From Nocardioides marmoriginsengisoli (GTDB lineage Bacteria > Actinomycetota > Actinomycetes > Propionibacteriales > Nocardioidaceae), in contig NZ_RJSE01000007.1 of assembly GCF_003725695.1 (NCBI RefSeq), positions 1,428,508 to 1,492,507 of the forward strand: a stretch of DNA of 64,000 nt, given 5' to 3'. This document shows, piece after piece, positions 32,748 through 42,200 of the stretch; position 1 is the first letter of the stretch; each line of letters opens with the position of its first letter. The notes below the pieces were generated by a model, which made no database searches, was not told where the DNA came from, and worked only from the letters and a program-made list of their open reading frames with translations. Position numbers and translations under genes: made by a program.

Positions 32748-33029
32748 ATGAGCGTCCAGCGGAGAGCCGGTTTCGGGACGGACGTCCTGGAGGACGAGTC
32801 CGTCGCCGAGGAGCACCTCACCAACGATGAGGGCGACCACGAGCGGTTCTCGCACTACGTGCCCAAGGACAAGCTCATGGAGGCCATGGTCAACGGCACT
32901 CCGGTGATCGCGCTCTGCGGGAAGGTGTGGGTTCCGAGTCGGGACCCGCAGAAGTTCCCGGTCTGCCCCGACTGCAAGGAGATCTGGGAAAGCATGCAGG
33001 ACGGCACCCCGGAAGGCGGCTCCGCGTGA
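32748..33029 (+). CDS. DUF3039 protein
   Basis: 93 residues, small actinobacterial protein. HYVPKDKLMEAMVNG and VIALCGKVWVPSRDP lead to a C-terminal CPDC, so with the earlier Cys in ALCGK it may bind zinc. The frequent neighbour is the DEAD/DEAH helicase two genes downstream, as here. Its TGA overlaps the GTG of the protease gene. Confidence 0.9.
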   Translation: MSVQRRAGFGTDVLEDESVAEEHLTNDEGDHERFSHYVPKDKLMEAMVNGTPVIALCGKVWVPSRDPQKFPVCPDCKEIWESMQDGTPEGGSA

Positions 33030-34045
33030 GGGCTCCCTCGATCGACCTCCGTCGTTCGCGCTTCGCCATCGGCCTGGTCTCGATCGCGCTGCTCGCGGGC
33101 CCGGTGGCTCTGTCCACGCCCGCTGACGCCGTGGTCGCGGCCCCGGTCTGCCTGGCCGGTTCCGGTACGCCGACCGCCGCCCGCGGCCCGGCCGACACCC
33201 CCGCGGTGAGCAAGGCCGTCAAGGAGCAGGTCGCCGCCGAGATGGCCTCGACGCTGAGCACCGCCCGGGCGCGCGCCGCGCGGACCGGCGCGGCGCCGCT
33301 GCCGGCGAAGATCCGGATCTGGGTCCGGATCCACGTGATCCACGGTCGCCACAAGGCCGACCGGAAGATCACCAGGACCGGTGCGCGGCGGATGTTCTAC
33401 ACCCTCCGGGGCGCGTTCAACGGCCGGCAGAACTCCTCGATGACCCCGACCGGGATCGAGTTCCAGCTGCACTCGATCACGATCTCGCGCAACGACAAGT
33501 GGTTCCACGCGCGTCCGGGATCCGCGGCCGACAAGCAGATGAAGCGGAAGCTCCACCGCGGCAAGCGCCAGGTGCTGAACATCTACCTGAACAACGAGAA
33601 GTCGGCGGGTCAGGCACTCCTCGGCTTCGCCCGGTTCCCGTGGCTGGCCGGCCGGTACCCGAAGCTGGACGGCGTCACCATCAACGTCGAGACGCTCCCG
33701 GGCGGCCGCGCGCGGGGCTACAACCTCGGCGACACCGTGGTGCACGAGACCGGCCACTGGCTCGGCCTGCTGCACACCTTCGAGGGCGGCTGCGAGGCGC
33801 CGGGCGACTACGTCGCGGACACCGCGCCGGAGGGTCAGCCGAGCTTCGCCTGCGACAAGACCCGGGACACCTGCCCCACCGAGTTGCCGCCGGACTACCT
33901 GCCCGGCCAGCCGCTCCCGGAGCCGGTCCCGGACCCGGTCACCAACTTCATGGACTACTCCTACGACTCCTGCATGAACCACTTCACCCCGGGGCAGCGG
34001 ACCCGGATGGTCGCGTCGTTCATGCGCTATCGGGCCGGACGTTGA
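33026..34045 (+). CDS. Secreted M43-type (pappalysin-like) zinc metalloprotease
   Basis: 339 residues. Signal peptide to about PADA-VV, a helical pro-like segment, then the catalytic domain with HETGHWLGLLHTF (HExxHxxGxxH) and the Met-turn region NFMDYSYDSC. Cysteines in GGCEAPG, FACDK, DTCPT and DSCMN fit the paired disulfides of M43B enzymes. GTG at 33026 overlaps DUF3039, and its own stop overlaps the helicase TTG, an odd placement for a secreted enzyme between two cytosolic partners. Confidence 0.88.
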   Translation: MRAPSIDLRRSRFAIGLVSIALLAGPVALSTPADAVVAAPVCLAGSGTPTAARGPADTPAVSKAVKEQVAAEMASTLSTARARAARTGAAPLPAKIRIWVRIHVIHGRHKADRKITRTGARRMFYTLRGAFNGRQNSSMTPTGIEFQLHSITISRNDKWFHARPGSAADKQMKRKLHRGKRQVLNIYLNNEKSAGQALLGFARFPWLAGRYPKLDGVTINVETLPGGRARGYNLGDTVVHETGHWLGLLHTFEGGCEAPGDYVADTAPEGQPSFACDKTRDTCPTELPPDYLPGQPLPEPVPDPVTNFMDYSYDSCMNHFTPGQRTRMVASFMRYRAGR

Positions 34046-35859
34046 CCGGCAGCGACACTCCCGACGAACTCGACCTCAACCCGCCAGCACCGCTCGACAA
34101 GCTCTCCCCGGCGTACCCGGCCCGGGCCGCCTGGGGGACCGTGCAGAGCCTGCGGGCCTGGCAGAGCGACGCTCTGCAGCAGTACTTCGCATCCGACCCG
34201 CGCGACTTCCTGGCGGTGGCGACGCCGGGCGCCGGGAAGACGACCTTCGCGCTGACCATCGCCGCCGAGCTGCTCTCCCGGCGGGTGATCGATCGGATCA
34301 CGATCGTGGCGCCCACCGAGCACCTGAAGACCCAGTGGGCCGAGGCAGCCGCCCGGGTCGGGATCCCGATCGACCCGGCGTACTCGGGCGGCAAGGGAAA
34401 GACCAGCAACGACTTCATCGGGATCGCGGTCACCTACGCGGGGGTCGCGACCAACCCGCTGGCGATGCGGATCCGCACCGAGCGGTTCAAGACCCTGGTG
34501 ATCCTCGACGAGATCCACCACGCCGGCGACGCGCTGTCCTGGGGCGACGCGGTCCGGGAGGCGTTCGAGCCGGCCCGGCGGCGGCTGGCGCTGACCGGGA
34601 CGCCGTTCCGCTCCGACATCAACCCGATCCCGTTCGTCACCTACGCCCCCGGCGACGACGGCGTCCCGCGCTCGGCTGCGGACTACACCTACGGCTACGG
34701 TCACGCGCTGCGCGACCACGTCGTCCGGCCGGTCCTCTTCTGGGCGTACGGCGGCGACCTCCAGTGGCGGACCCGCGCCGGTGACGAGGTCTCGGCGCGG
34801 CTGGGCGAGCCGCTCACCAAGGACATGGCCGCGCACGCGCTGCGGACCGCGCTGGACCCGGGCGGGGAGTGGATCGCCGCAGTGCTCGCCGCCGCCGACA
34901 AGCGGCTCACCGAGGTGCGCAAGAACGTCCACGACGCCGGCGGGCTGGTGATCGCCACCGACCAGGACTCGGCGCGCGCGTACGCCGCCGTGCTCGCCTC
35001 GATCTCCGGGGAGAAGCCGGTCGTGGTGCTCTCCGACGAGAAGTCCTCGTCCAAGCGGATCGCGAAGTTCGCGGCCGGCGACGCGCGCTGGATGGTCGCG
35101 GTCCGGATGGTCTCCGAGGGCGTCGACGTACCGAGGCTCGCGGTCGGGGTGTACGCGACGACCATCTCCACGCCGCTCTTCTTCGCCCAGGCGGTGGGCC
35201 GGTTCGTGCGCGCGCGCACCCGCGGCGAGACCGCCTCGATCTTCCTGCCCTCGGCGGCCTCGCTGCTCGGCTTCGCCTCGGAGATGGAGGTGGAGCGCGA
35301 CCACGTCCTGGGGCGCAAGGTCGCCGACGAGGGCGACATCTTCGCCGCCGAGGACGCGATGATGGCGCGGGCCCAGGCCGGCGAGACCGCGATGGCCGAG
35401 GAGGCCCTGGTGCCGTTCGAGGCGCTCGGCTCGCAGGCGACCTTCGCGCACGTGCTGTACGACGGCGCCGAGTTCGGCCACGCCGGCGAGGTGCACGTCG
35501 GCTCGGAGGAGGAGATGGACTTCCTCGGCATCCCGGGGCTGCTCGAGCCCGACCAGGTGCGCAGCCTGCTGCAGAACCGGCAGAAGCAGGGCCGTGAGCG
35601 CAAGGCCGGCGGTGCAGCCCTCTCGATCCAGCCGGACCCGGAGCCGGACGTGATCGCGCACGAGCGGCTGGCGATCCTGCGTCGTGAGTTGAACGGCCTG
35701 GTCGCCGCCTGGAACCACCGCACCGGACAGCCGCACGGGGTGACCCACGCGGCGCTGCGCAAGGAGTGCGGCGGCCCGGCCGCGGCGACCGCGACCGCGG
35801 GTCAGCTGCAGGCGCGGATCGACAAGGTCCGCGAGTGGGCTACCCGGAAGAGCTCGTGA
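34042..35859 (+). CDS. Superfamily 2 DEAD/DEAH-box helicase
   Basis: 605 residues. Q-like RAWQSDAL, Walker A ATPGAGKTT, motif II DEIHH (DEIH), motif III LTGTPFR, and the C-terminal motif V/VI block VSEGVDVPRL with QAVGRFVRAR. The following 200 residues are an actinobacterial extension of unknown role ending in a helical KECGGP...RIDKVREWA region. The TTG at 34042 overlaps the protease stop and gives a family-like start (TGSDTPDELDLNPPAP). Probable role in DNA or RNA repair/remodelling; DUF3039 may be a partner. Confidence 0.9.
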   Translation: MTGSDTPDELDLNPPAPLDKLSPAYPARAAWGTVQSLRAWQSDALQQYFASDPRDFLAVATPGAGKTTFALTIAAELLSRRVIDRITIVAPTEHLKTQWAEAAARVGIPIDPAYSGGKGKTSNDFIGIAVTYAGVATNPLAMRIRTERFKTLVILDEIHHAGDALSWGDAVREAFEPARRRLALTGTPFRSDINPIPFVTYAPGDDGVPRSAADYTYGYGHALRDHVVRPVLFWAYGGDLQWRTRAGDEVSARLGEPLTKDMAAHALRTALDPGGEWIAAVLAAADKRLTEVRKNVHDAGGLVIATDQDSARAYAAVLASISGEKPVVVLSDEKSSSKRIAKFAAGDARWMVAVRMVSEGVDVPRLAVGVYATTISTPLFFAQAVGRFVRARTRGETASIFLPSAASLLGFASEMEVERDHVLGRKVADEGDIFAAEDAMMARAQAGETAMAEEALVPFEALGSQATFAHVLYDGAEFGHAGEVHVGSEEEMDFLGIPGLLEPDQVRSLLQNRQKQGRERKAGGAALSIQPDPEPDVIAHERLAILRRELNGLVAAWNHRTGQPHGVTHAALRKECGGPAAATATAGQLQARIDKVREWATRKSS

Positions 35860-36307
35860 CCAGCGGCAGCACCCGGTAGGGGACCTGCGTGGCCAGGGCG
35901 ATCACGGTCGACGACCGGACGATGCCCGGGTGCCCCAGGGCGCGGTCGATCACCGTCTGCAGGTCGGCGTTGCTGCGGGCCACCACCCGGCACCACAGGT
36001 CGCCGGCGCCGGTGATGGTGCAGACCTCGAGCACCTCCGGAATGGTCGCCAGGTGCTCGCCAACGACGTCGTGGCCGGCGCCCTGGCGGATCTCCAGGGT
36101 CAGGAACGCGGTGACCGGGTGGCCGAGCGCGGCCGGATCGAGGTGCGGGCCCCAGCTGGTGATCACTCCGGAGCGCTCCAGGCGGTCCAGCCGGGCGGTG
36201 ACGGTGCCGCGGGCGATCCCCAGGCGGCGGGAGGCCTCCAGGGCGCCGATCCGCGGCTCGGCGGTGAAGAGATCGAGCAGAGTGACGTCCAAGGCGTCCA
36301 GGGTCAT
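35840..36307 (-). CDS. Lrp/AsnC-family regulator
   Basis: 155 residues. N-terminal helix-turn-helix (ALEASRRLGIARGTVTARLDRLERSGV) and a RAM ligand-binding domain (GHPVTAFLTLEI ... VCTITGAGDLWCRVVA). It is divergent from hppD with 75 bases between, the common place for a tyrosine/phenylalanine-responsive activator. The ATG at 36307 has a TACAGT box 7 bases away; the upstream TTG is less likely. Its end overlaps the helicase gene by 20 bases. Confidence 0.9.
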   Translation of the reverse strand: MTLDALDVTLLDLFTAEPRIGALEASRRLGIARGTVTARLDRLERSGVITSWGPHLDPAALGHPVTAFLTLEIRQGAGHDVVGEHLATIPEVLEVCTITGAGDLWCRVVARSNADLQTVIDRALGHPGIVRSSTVIALATQVPYRVLPLVTSSSG

Positions 36308-36314
36308 GCTCAAG

Positions 36315-36320
36315 ACTGTA
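36315..36320 (-). promoter_or_regulatory. -10 box, Lrp-family gene
   Basis: TACAGT on the minus strand, 7 bases before the ATG at 36307. Confidence 0.5.
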
Positions 36321-36379
36321 CAGAGTGTTCACTGTTTCGGCGATGTGTTGCGCAGAGTGGCAGGTTCGATCGATCCTGA

Positions 36380-37576
<1,197 letters not shown>

Positions 37577-37581
37577 GCGGC

Positions 37582-37716
37582 CTAGCTCGCGGGCAGCTCG
37601 CAGACCCGCTCGGCCAGCGGTGCTCCGTCGCAGCAGTTCGCCTTCATGTGGCAGTGCGGGCAGAGCCAGCGGGTGGAGATCGGGTCGAACTGCTGTCCGC
37701 AGTAGTCGCAGGGCAT
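37582..37716 (-). CDS. 44-residue zinc-ribbon-like protein
   Basis: Starts MPCDYCGQQFDP and has seven cysteines: CxxC at residues 3-6, CPHC at 19-22, CC at 28-29 and one at 39, with His21 and His23. CxxC-12-CxxC suggests a zinc ribbon. It ends five bases after the hppD stop on the opposite strand. A TAGGCT box lies 7 bases before the ATG, like other leaderless genes here, which supports a real gene. Family and role unknown to me. Confidence 0.72.
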   Translation of the reverse strand: MPCDYCGQQFDPISTRWLCPHCHMKANCCDGAPLAERVCELPAS

Positions 37717-37723
37717 GCGGGCA

Positions 37724-37729
37724 AGCCTA
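37724..37729 (-). promoter_or_regulatory. -10 box, zinc-ribbon gene
   Basis: TAGGCT on the minus strand, 7 bases before the ATG at 37716. Confidence 0.5.
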
Positions 37730-37769
37730 GGCAGGCGCGACCCGGGTGTCGGCGAGCCACGCCGTCAGG

Positions 37770-38060
37770 TCAGAACGGGGGAGTGCCGAGGCCGGTGATC
37801 CGGAACCGTCCCCACGGGTCCACGTCGGCGATCTTCCCGGCGGCGATCCCGTACGGCGTCCGCAGCGCGACCCGGGCCCCGGAGCGGTGCTGCGCGTCGA
37901 GGGCCTCGTTGGCGGCGATCCGGCCGTACCAGTGGAAGCGGCCGTCGTTGGGTTCGAAGTGGCCGCGGAGCTGGACCTCGACGTCGATCGGCTCGGGGGA
38001 GTCGCCGAGCACCTGGGCCGGGCCGGCGTACTCCTCGCCGGCCTCCCGCCGTCCGGTCAC
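37770..38060 (-). CDS. DUF4873 protein
   Basis: 96 residues. VTGRREAGEEYAGPAQV and VQLRGHFEPNDGRFHWYGRI match the small beta-rich DUF4873 domain, which in other actinobacteria is often fused or adjacent to monooxygenases. GTG at 38060 overlaps the tetR stop by four bases. The domain may assist the diiron oxygenase encoded just across the tetR gene (inference). Confidence 0.82.
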   Translation of the reverse strand: MTGRREAGEEYAGPAQVLGDSPEPIDVEVQLRGHFEPNDGRFHWYGRIAANEALDAQHRSGARVALRTPYGIAAGKIADVDPWGRFRITGLGTPPF

Positions 38061-38785
38061 CGGGCGTCCTTCCGCCGGGACCGGGGCTCGGTCGCGTCCG
38101 GGAGGACGCGGAGCTCGCCCGTCGTCCCCATCGCCACGCCGACCTCGGCGGCGTACCCGCTGAAGGCGTGCCAGACGAAGGTCGCGAGATAGCCGGCGGT
38201 GGCCTCGCGGCTCATGATGTCGCGGCGGATCCGCCACTCGCCGACGGCCAGCCCCATCCCGATCAGGCCGTGGGCCCAGGGCTCCGCTCCGGCGGCGTCG
38301 ACGCCGAGCCGGCGCAGGGTGTCGCCCATCAGCTTCGCGAGCGTGCTGGCGATCTGGTCCTTGCCGTCCGCGAGCGGGTCGTTCGCGGAGCGGTGCTCGA
38401 CGAGCAGCAGGAAGACCTGCGGGTGCTCGTCGAGGAACTCGAGGTAGTCCTCGCAGCCGGCGAGCATCCGTCCGCGCATGCTGCCGTCGCCGACCTCGAC
38501 GGCACCGGTCAGGATCGGCACCAGACGATCGATCACCTGCTGGGCGCCCCACTGCCCGACGGCCCGGTAGAGGTCGTCCTTGTCGGCGAAGTAGCGGTAC
38601 AGCACCGGCTTGCTGACCCCCGCGGACGCGGCGACCTCGGCGATCGACGCGTTCGGGCCGTGGGTGTCGATCGCGCTGACCGCGGCCGCGACCAGCTCCG
38701 CCCGGCGAGCCTCGCGGTGCTCGTCCCAACGGGTGCTGCGCCCGTCGCCGTCCTTGCTCGATCCGCCCTTGACTAGCGATGCCAT
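38057..38785 (-). CDS. TetR-family regulator of the diiron oxygenase unit
   Basis: 242 residues. Helix-turn-helix ASIAEVAASAGVSKPVLYRYFADKDDLY, then a TetR ligand domain with a long C-terminal region. Divergent from the AurF-like gene at 38871; GGTAAC/GTTACC repeats between them are candidate operators. Co-transcribed with DUF4873. Confidence 0.88.
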   Translation of the reverse strand: MASLVKGGSSKDGDGRSTRWDEHREARRAELVAAAVSAIDTHGPNASIAEVAASAGVSKPVLYRYFADKDDLYRAVGQWGAQQVIDRLVPILTGAVEVGDGSMRGRMLAGCEDYLEFLDEHPQVFLLLVEHRSANDPLADGKDQIASTLAKLMGDTLRRLGVDAAGAEPWAHGLIGMGLAVGEWRIRRDIMSREATAGYLATFVWHAFSGYAAEVGVAMGTTGELRVLPDATEPRSRRKDAR

Positions 38786-38788
38786 GCG

Positions 38789-38822
38789 GGTAACCTTAGC
38801 AGTACCTGTTACCGATAGTAAC
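38789..38822. promoter_or_regulatory. Candidate TetR operator in the divergent region
   Basis: GGTAAC (38789-38794) and GTTACC (38808-38813) form an inverted repeat, and GTTAC-CGATA-GTAAC (38808-38822) is a second perfect one. The first overlaps the tetR -10 box AAGGTT (38792-38797), which sits 6 bases before the tetR ATG. Confidence 0.55.
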
Positions 38823-38829
38823 GCTTATG

Positions 38830-38863
38830 TTTCCGGACTCTCCGAGTTTCCGGACTCTCCGAG
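38830..38863 (+). repeat. Perfect 17-bp tandem duplication
   Basis: TTTCCGGACTCTCCGAG occurs twice in a row, in the leader of the AurF-like gene, ending just before its GAGGAG ribosome site. Confidence 0.9.
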
Positions 38864-38870
38864 GAGCCTC

Positions 38871-39779
38871 ATGACCCTGACAGCCGACACCGCCGACTCC
38901 GCGCTGGTCGACCGCCTGCTCAAGTCCTCCGCGCGTCAGTCCTACGACCCGGACGTCGACGTCGACTGGGACGCCCCGCCGGTGCCGGGTCTCTGGTGGA
39001 TGCAGCCGGAGCGGATGTCGCTCTACGGCACCCCGCTGTGGGACGGGCTCGCCGAGGAGCAGCGGATCGAGCTGTCCAAGCACGAGATCGCCTCGATCGC
39101 CAGCGTCGGCCTCTGGTTCGAGATCGTGCTGATGCAGCTCCTGCTCAAGGACGTCTACCGCAACGACCCGCGGAGCGCGCGGACGCACTACGAGCTCACC
39201 GAGATCGCCGACGAGTGCCGGCACTCGACGATGTTCGGCCGCGCCATCGGCCGGTTCGGGGTGCCGGCGTACGGACCGCGGCCGGCCGCGCGCCGGATGG
39301 GCCACCTCGTCCCGCAGGTGCTGCGCGGCGCCAGTGCCTACGCCTCGACGCTGATCGGTGAGGAGCCCGTGGACCGGTGGCAGCGGGACATGATGCACGA
39401 CGAGCGGATCCAGCCGATGGTCCGGATGATCTCCCGGATCCACGTCGTCGAGGAGGCCCGGCACGTCTCCTTCGCCCGAGACGAGCTGGAGAAGTCCCTG
39501 GTCGGGATCACCAAGCGCGAGCTGAAGTGGCACCAGTTCGTCGTCGCGCAGGCGGCGTACGTGACGATGCGGTCGCTGGTGCACCCGGACGTCTACAAGT
39601 CCGTCGGCATCGACCCGGCCGTCGGCCGCCGCGCCGCCCTCGGCAACCCGAACTACCGGGCCACCATCGCCTGGATGGGCGAGAAGATGGTGCCGTACCT
39701 GGCCGAGCAGGGGCTCATCCCCGAGTCCGGTCGGAACCGGCAGACCTGGCACGCATCGTTCCTGCTGCCGAAGGACTGA
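38871..39779 (+). CDS. AurF-like diiron oxygenase
   Basis: 302 residues. Carboxylate-bridged diiron site with ligands in HYELTEIADECRHSTMFGRAI (written as ADECRHS) and HVVEEARHVSFA, the two ExxH-type helices of the AurF/p-aminobenzoate N-oxygenase family; another Glu occurs in SKHEIAS. AurF oxidises arylamines to nitro compounds, but most relatives have unknown substrates. No biosynthetic cluster surrounds it; its regulator and a DUF4873 gene are divergent. GAGGAG precedes the ATG. Confidence 0.85.
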   Translation: MTLTADTADSALVDRLLKSSARQSYDPDVDVDWDAPPVPGLWWMQPERMSLYGTPLWDGLAEEQRIELSKHEIASIASVGLWFEIVLMQLLLKDVYRNDPRSARTHYELTEIADECRHSTMFGRAIGRFGVPAYGPRPAARRMGHLVPQVLRGASAYASTLIGEEPVDRWQRDMMHDERIQPMVRMISRIHVVEEARHVSFARDELEKSLVGITKRELKWHQFVVAQAAYVTMRSLVHPDVYKSVGIDPAVGRRAALGNPNYRATIAWMGEKMVPYLAEQGLIPESGRNRQTWHASFLLPKD

Positions 39780-39791
39780 TCGCCCGGCGGC

Positions 39792-40523
39792 TCAGAGCAC
39801 CTTGGAGAGGAACTGCTGGGTCCGCACGTGCTGCGGGTTGGTCAGCACCTCCCGCGGCACCCCCTCCTCGACGATCACGCCGCCGTCCATGAAGACGAGC
39901 TTGTCCCCGACCTCGCGGGCGAAACCCATCTCGTGGGTCACGACCATCATCGTCATGCCCTCGCCGGCCAGGCGGCGCATCACGTCGAGCACGTCGCCGA
40001 CCAGCTCCGGGTCCAGCGCGCTGGTGGGCTCGTCGAAGAGCATCATGTCCGGGTCCATCGAGAGTGCCCGGGCGATCGCCACCCGCTGCTGCTGACCACC
40101 GGAGAGGTGGGCCGGGTAGGCATCGACCTTGTCCGAGAGGCCGACCTTCTCCAGGTTGGCCCGGGCGACCTGCTCGGCCTCGGCCTTGCTCCGCTTCTTG
40201 GCGCGCTTCTGGGCGATGCACAGGTTCTCCAGCACGGTCATGTGCGGGAACAGGTTGAACGACTGGAACACCATCCCGATCCGGCTGCGGACCTTGTTGA
40301 GGTCGACCTCGGGGTCGGTGATGTCCTCGCCCTCGATCAGGACCACACCGGACGTCGGCTCCTCCAGCCGGTTCACGCAGCGCAGCAGCGTCGACTTGCC
40401 GGATCCGGACGGGCCGATCACGCAGACGACCTGCCCCTGCTCGACGGTGAAGTCGATGCCCTTGAGCACCTCGTTCTCGCCGAAGTACTTGTGCAGGTCG
40501 CGCACCTCGATGGCGGCTGTCAT
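39792..40523 (-). CDS. Polar amino acid ABC transporter, ATP-binding subunit
   Basis: 243 residues, GlnQ type. Walker [10 protein letters not shown], signature LSGGQQQR, Walker [15 protein letters not shown] and switch VTHEM are intact. Last gene of the operon substrate-binding protein, permease, ATPase; four bases follow the permease stop. The substrate class is a polar amino acid, the exact one unknown. Confidence 0.94.
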   Translation of the reverse strand: MTAAIEVRDLHKYFGENEVLKGIDFTVEQGQVVCVIGPSGSGKSTLLRCVNRLEEPTSGVVLIEGEDITDPEVDLNKVRSRIGMVFQSFNLFPHMTVLENLCIAQKRAKKRSKAEAEQVARANLEKVGLSDKVDAYPAHLSGGQQQRVAIARALSMDPDMMLFDEPTSALDPELVGDVLDVMRRLAGEGMTMMVVTHEMGFAREVGDKLVFMDGGVIVEEGVPREVLTNPQHVRTQQFLSKVL

Positions 40524-40527
40524 GTCC

Positions 40528-41313
40528 TCACCGTGCCTTCTGGGTACGACGTTCGAGGTAGGCCACCACGCGCGTCAGCGGCAACGTGATGATCAGGTAC
40601 AAGATGGCTGCGGCCAGCAGGGGAGTCCCGTTGCTGGTGATGTTCAGGTTGTCCGACGCGAAGTTGGTGAGCTCGCTCTCGCCGAGTCCGACTCCGGCGA
40701 CCTGGATCAGCGAGGTGTCCTTGAGCAGCAGCACGAACTCGTTGGTCAGCGGCGGGATCACGATCCGGACCGCCTGCGGGAGCACGACCGAGACCAGCGT
40801 CCGCGTCTCGCTCATCCCGAGGGACCGCGCCGCCTCGATCTGGCCCTTGGGGACGGCTTGGATGCCGGCACGCAGGGTCTCGGCCATGTAGGCCGCCGAG
40901 ACCGCGATCAGCGCGATGACAGCGGCGCCGCGGGAACCGCCGGGCAACGTGGAGCCGAACGCGATCGGGACGGCGAACGCGAACGCGATGATCACGATCA
41001 GCACCGGCAGGCCGCGGAAGAACTCGATGTAGGCGGTGGCGATCCAGCGGTACGGCGCCACCGGTGACAACTTCATCAGGGCGAGCGCGAGGGCCAGCAC
41101 CAGGCCGCCGACGAACGCGATCGCCGTGTACACGACGGTGTTCCTGGCGCCTTCGGTCACGATCTCGGGCCAGATGCTCGCCAGGACGTCCTTGTCGAGG
41201 AAGTTGGTCTGGATCGCCTTCCAGTCGGCGAGCAGGGCGATGGCTGCGACAGCTCCGAGCAACAGCGCGTAGAGCGCGCCGTGCCGGAGCCGCCGCTTGG
41301 TGCTGCGCTTCAC
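40528..41313 (-). CDS. Polar amino acid ABC transporter, permease
   Basis: 261 residues, about six spans. HisM-type: [13 protein letters not shown] and the EAA loop [22 protein letters not shown] (shortened here to EAARSLGMS). Only one permease gene is present, so it probably works as a homodimer. GTG at 41313, four bases after the substrate-binding protein gene. Confidence 0.93.
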   Translation of the reverse strand: MKRSTKRRLRHGALYALLLGAVAAIALLADWKAIQTNFLDKDVLASIWPEIVTEGARNTVVYTAIAFVGGLVLALALALMKLSPVAPYRWIATAYIEFFRGLPVLIVIIAFAFAVPIAFGSTLPGGSRGAAVIALIAVSAAYMAETLRAGIQAVPKGQIEAARSLGMSETRTLVSVVLPQAVRIVIPPLTNEFVLLLKDTSLIQVAGVGLGESELTNFASDNLNITSNGTPLLAAAILYLIITLPLTRVVAYLERRTQKAR

Positions 41314-41317
41314 CAGG

Positions 41318-42127
41318 TCACTTGACGGCGAAGTAGGTGTCGTAGATCTTCTGGTACTCGCCGTCGGACTTGATCGCGGCGAGCTGCTCGTTGATCGCGT
41401 CCATCAGCTTCTGGTTGTCCTTGCGGGCAGCGAAGCCGTACTCCTCGGCGGTGTCGTAGGTCTCGACGACCGTGTACTTGCCGGGCTCCTTGGGGTCGTT
41501 CTGGTGGTCGAGGTTCACCGGCAGGTCCTGCAGGATCGCCTCGATCGTGCCGGCCTTGAGCGCCAGGTACATCTTGCCGTCGTCGGCGAACTGGACCGGC
41601 TTGGCGTCCGGGGCGTTCTCCTTGGTGTACGTCTCGCCGGTGGTGCCCTTCTGGACGCCGACCTTGACGCCGGACAGGTCGGCGATGCTCTTGACGTCCG
41701 AACCGGTCGGGACCAGGAGGGACTGCTTGGAGGTGTAGTACCCGTCGCTGAACAGCAGGTTCTTCTTGCGCTCGTCGGTGATCGTCATCGCGCTGGCGCC
41801 GAGGTCGCACTGGCGACCGTTGAGCAGCACACCGCTCTGCAGCGCGTCGAAGTCGGAGTCCTTCACGGCGACCTTGACGTCCAGCTTCTCGGCGATCGCC
41901 GAGACGACGTCGATGTCGAAGCCCTTGTAGCCCGTGGGGGACGACTTGTCGAAGTCCTCGAACGGCGGGTACGGGACGTCGGAGCAGACGGTCAGCGTGC
42001 CGGCGTTGATCAGGCCGATGTCGGCGCTTCCGGTCTTGCCGTCGTCGCCGGAGTCGCCGCAGGCGGCCAGGGCCAGTCCCAGGACGGAGGTCAGGGCCAG
42101 GGTTTTCCACACATTTCGGGTCGTCAT
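41318..42127 (-). CDS. Polar amino acid ABC transporter, substrate-binding lipoprotein
   Basis: 269 residues. Lipobox LALAACG (Cys about 23), then a family-3 solute-binding protein: TLTVCSDVPYPPFE, GFDIDVVSAIAEKL, LGASAMTIT and VKVGVQKGTTGE. First gene of the transporter operon, transcribed from a leaderless-type promoter. The proximity of tyrosine catabolic genes makes an aromatic amino acid conceivable, but nothing proves it. Confidence 0.93.
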   Translation of the reverse strand: MTTRNVWKTLALTSVLGLALAACGDSGDDGKTGSADIGLINAGTLTVCSDVPYPPFEDFDKSSPTGYKGFDIDVVSAIAEKLDVKVAVKDSDFDALQSGVLLNGRQCDLGASAMTITDERKKNLLFSDGYYTSKQSLLVPTGSDVKSIADLSGVKVGVQKGTTGETYTKENAPDAKPVQFADDGKMYLALKAGTIEAILQDLPVNLDHQNDPKEPGKYTVVETYDTAEEYGFAARKDNQKLMDAINEQLAAIKSDGEYQKIYDTYFAVK

Positions 42128-42133
42128 GCGCTG

Positions 42134-42139
42134 ACCCTA
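42134..42139 (-). promoter_or_regulatory. -10 box, amino acid ABC operon
   Basis: TAGGGT on the minus strand, 6 bases before the ATG at 42127. Confidence 0.55.
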
Positions 42140-42200
42140 GTCCCGCGAATCGACATCTCGTCAGGTTCGGCGAAGGAGATTCCATCCCGTATCCGAGACG

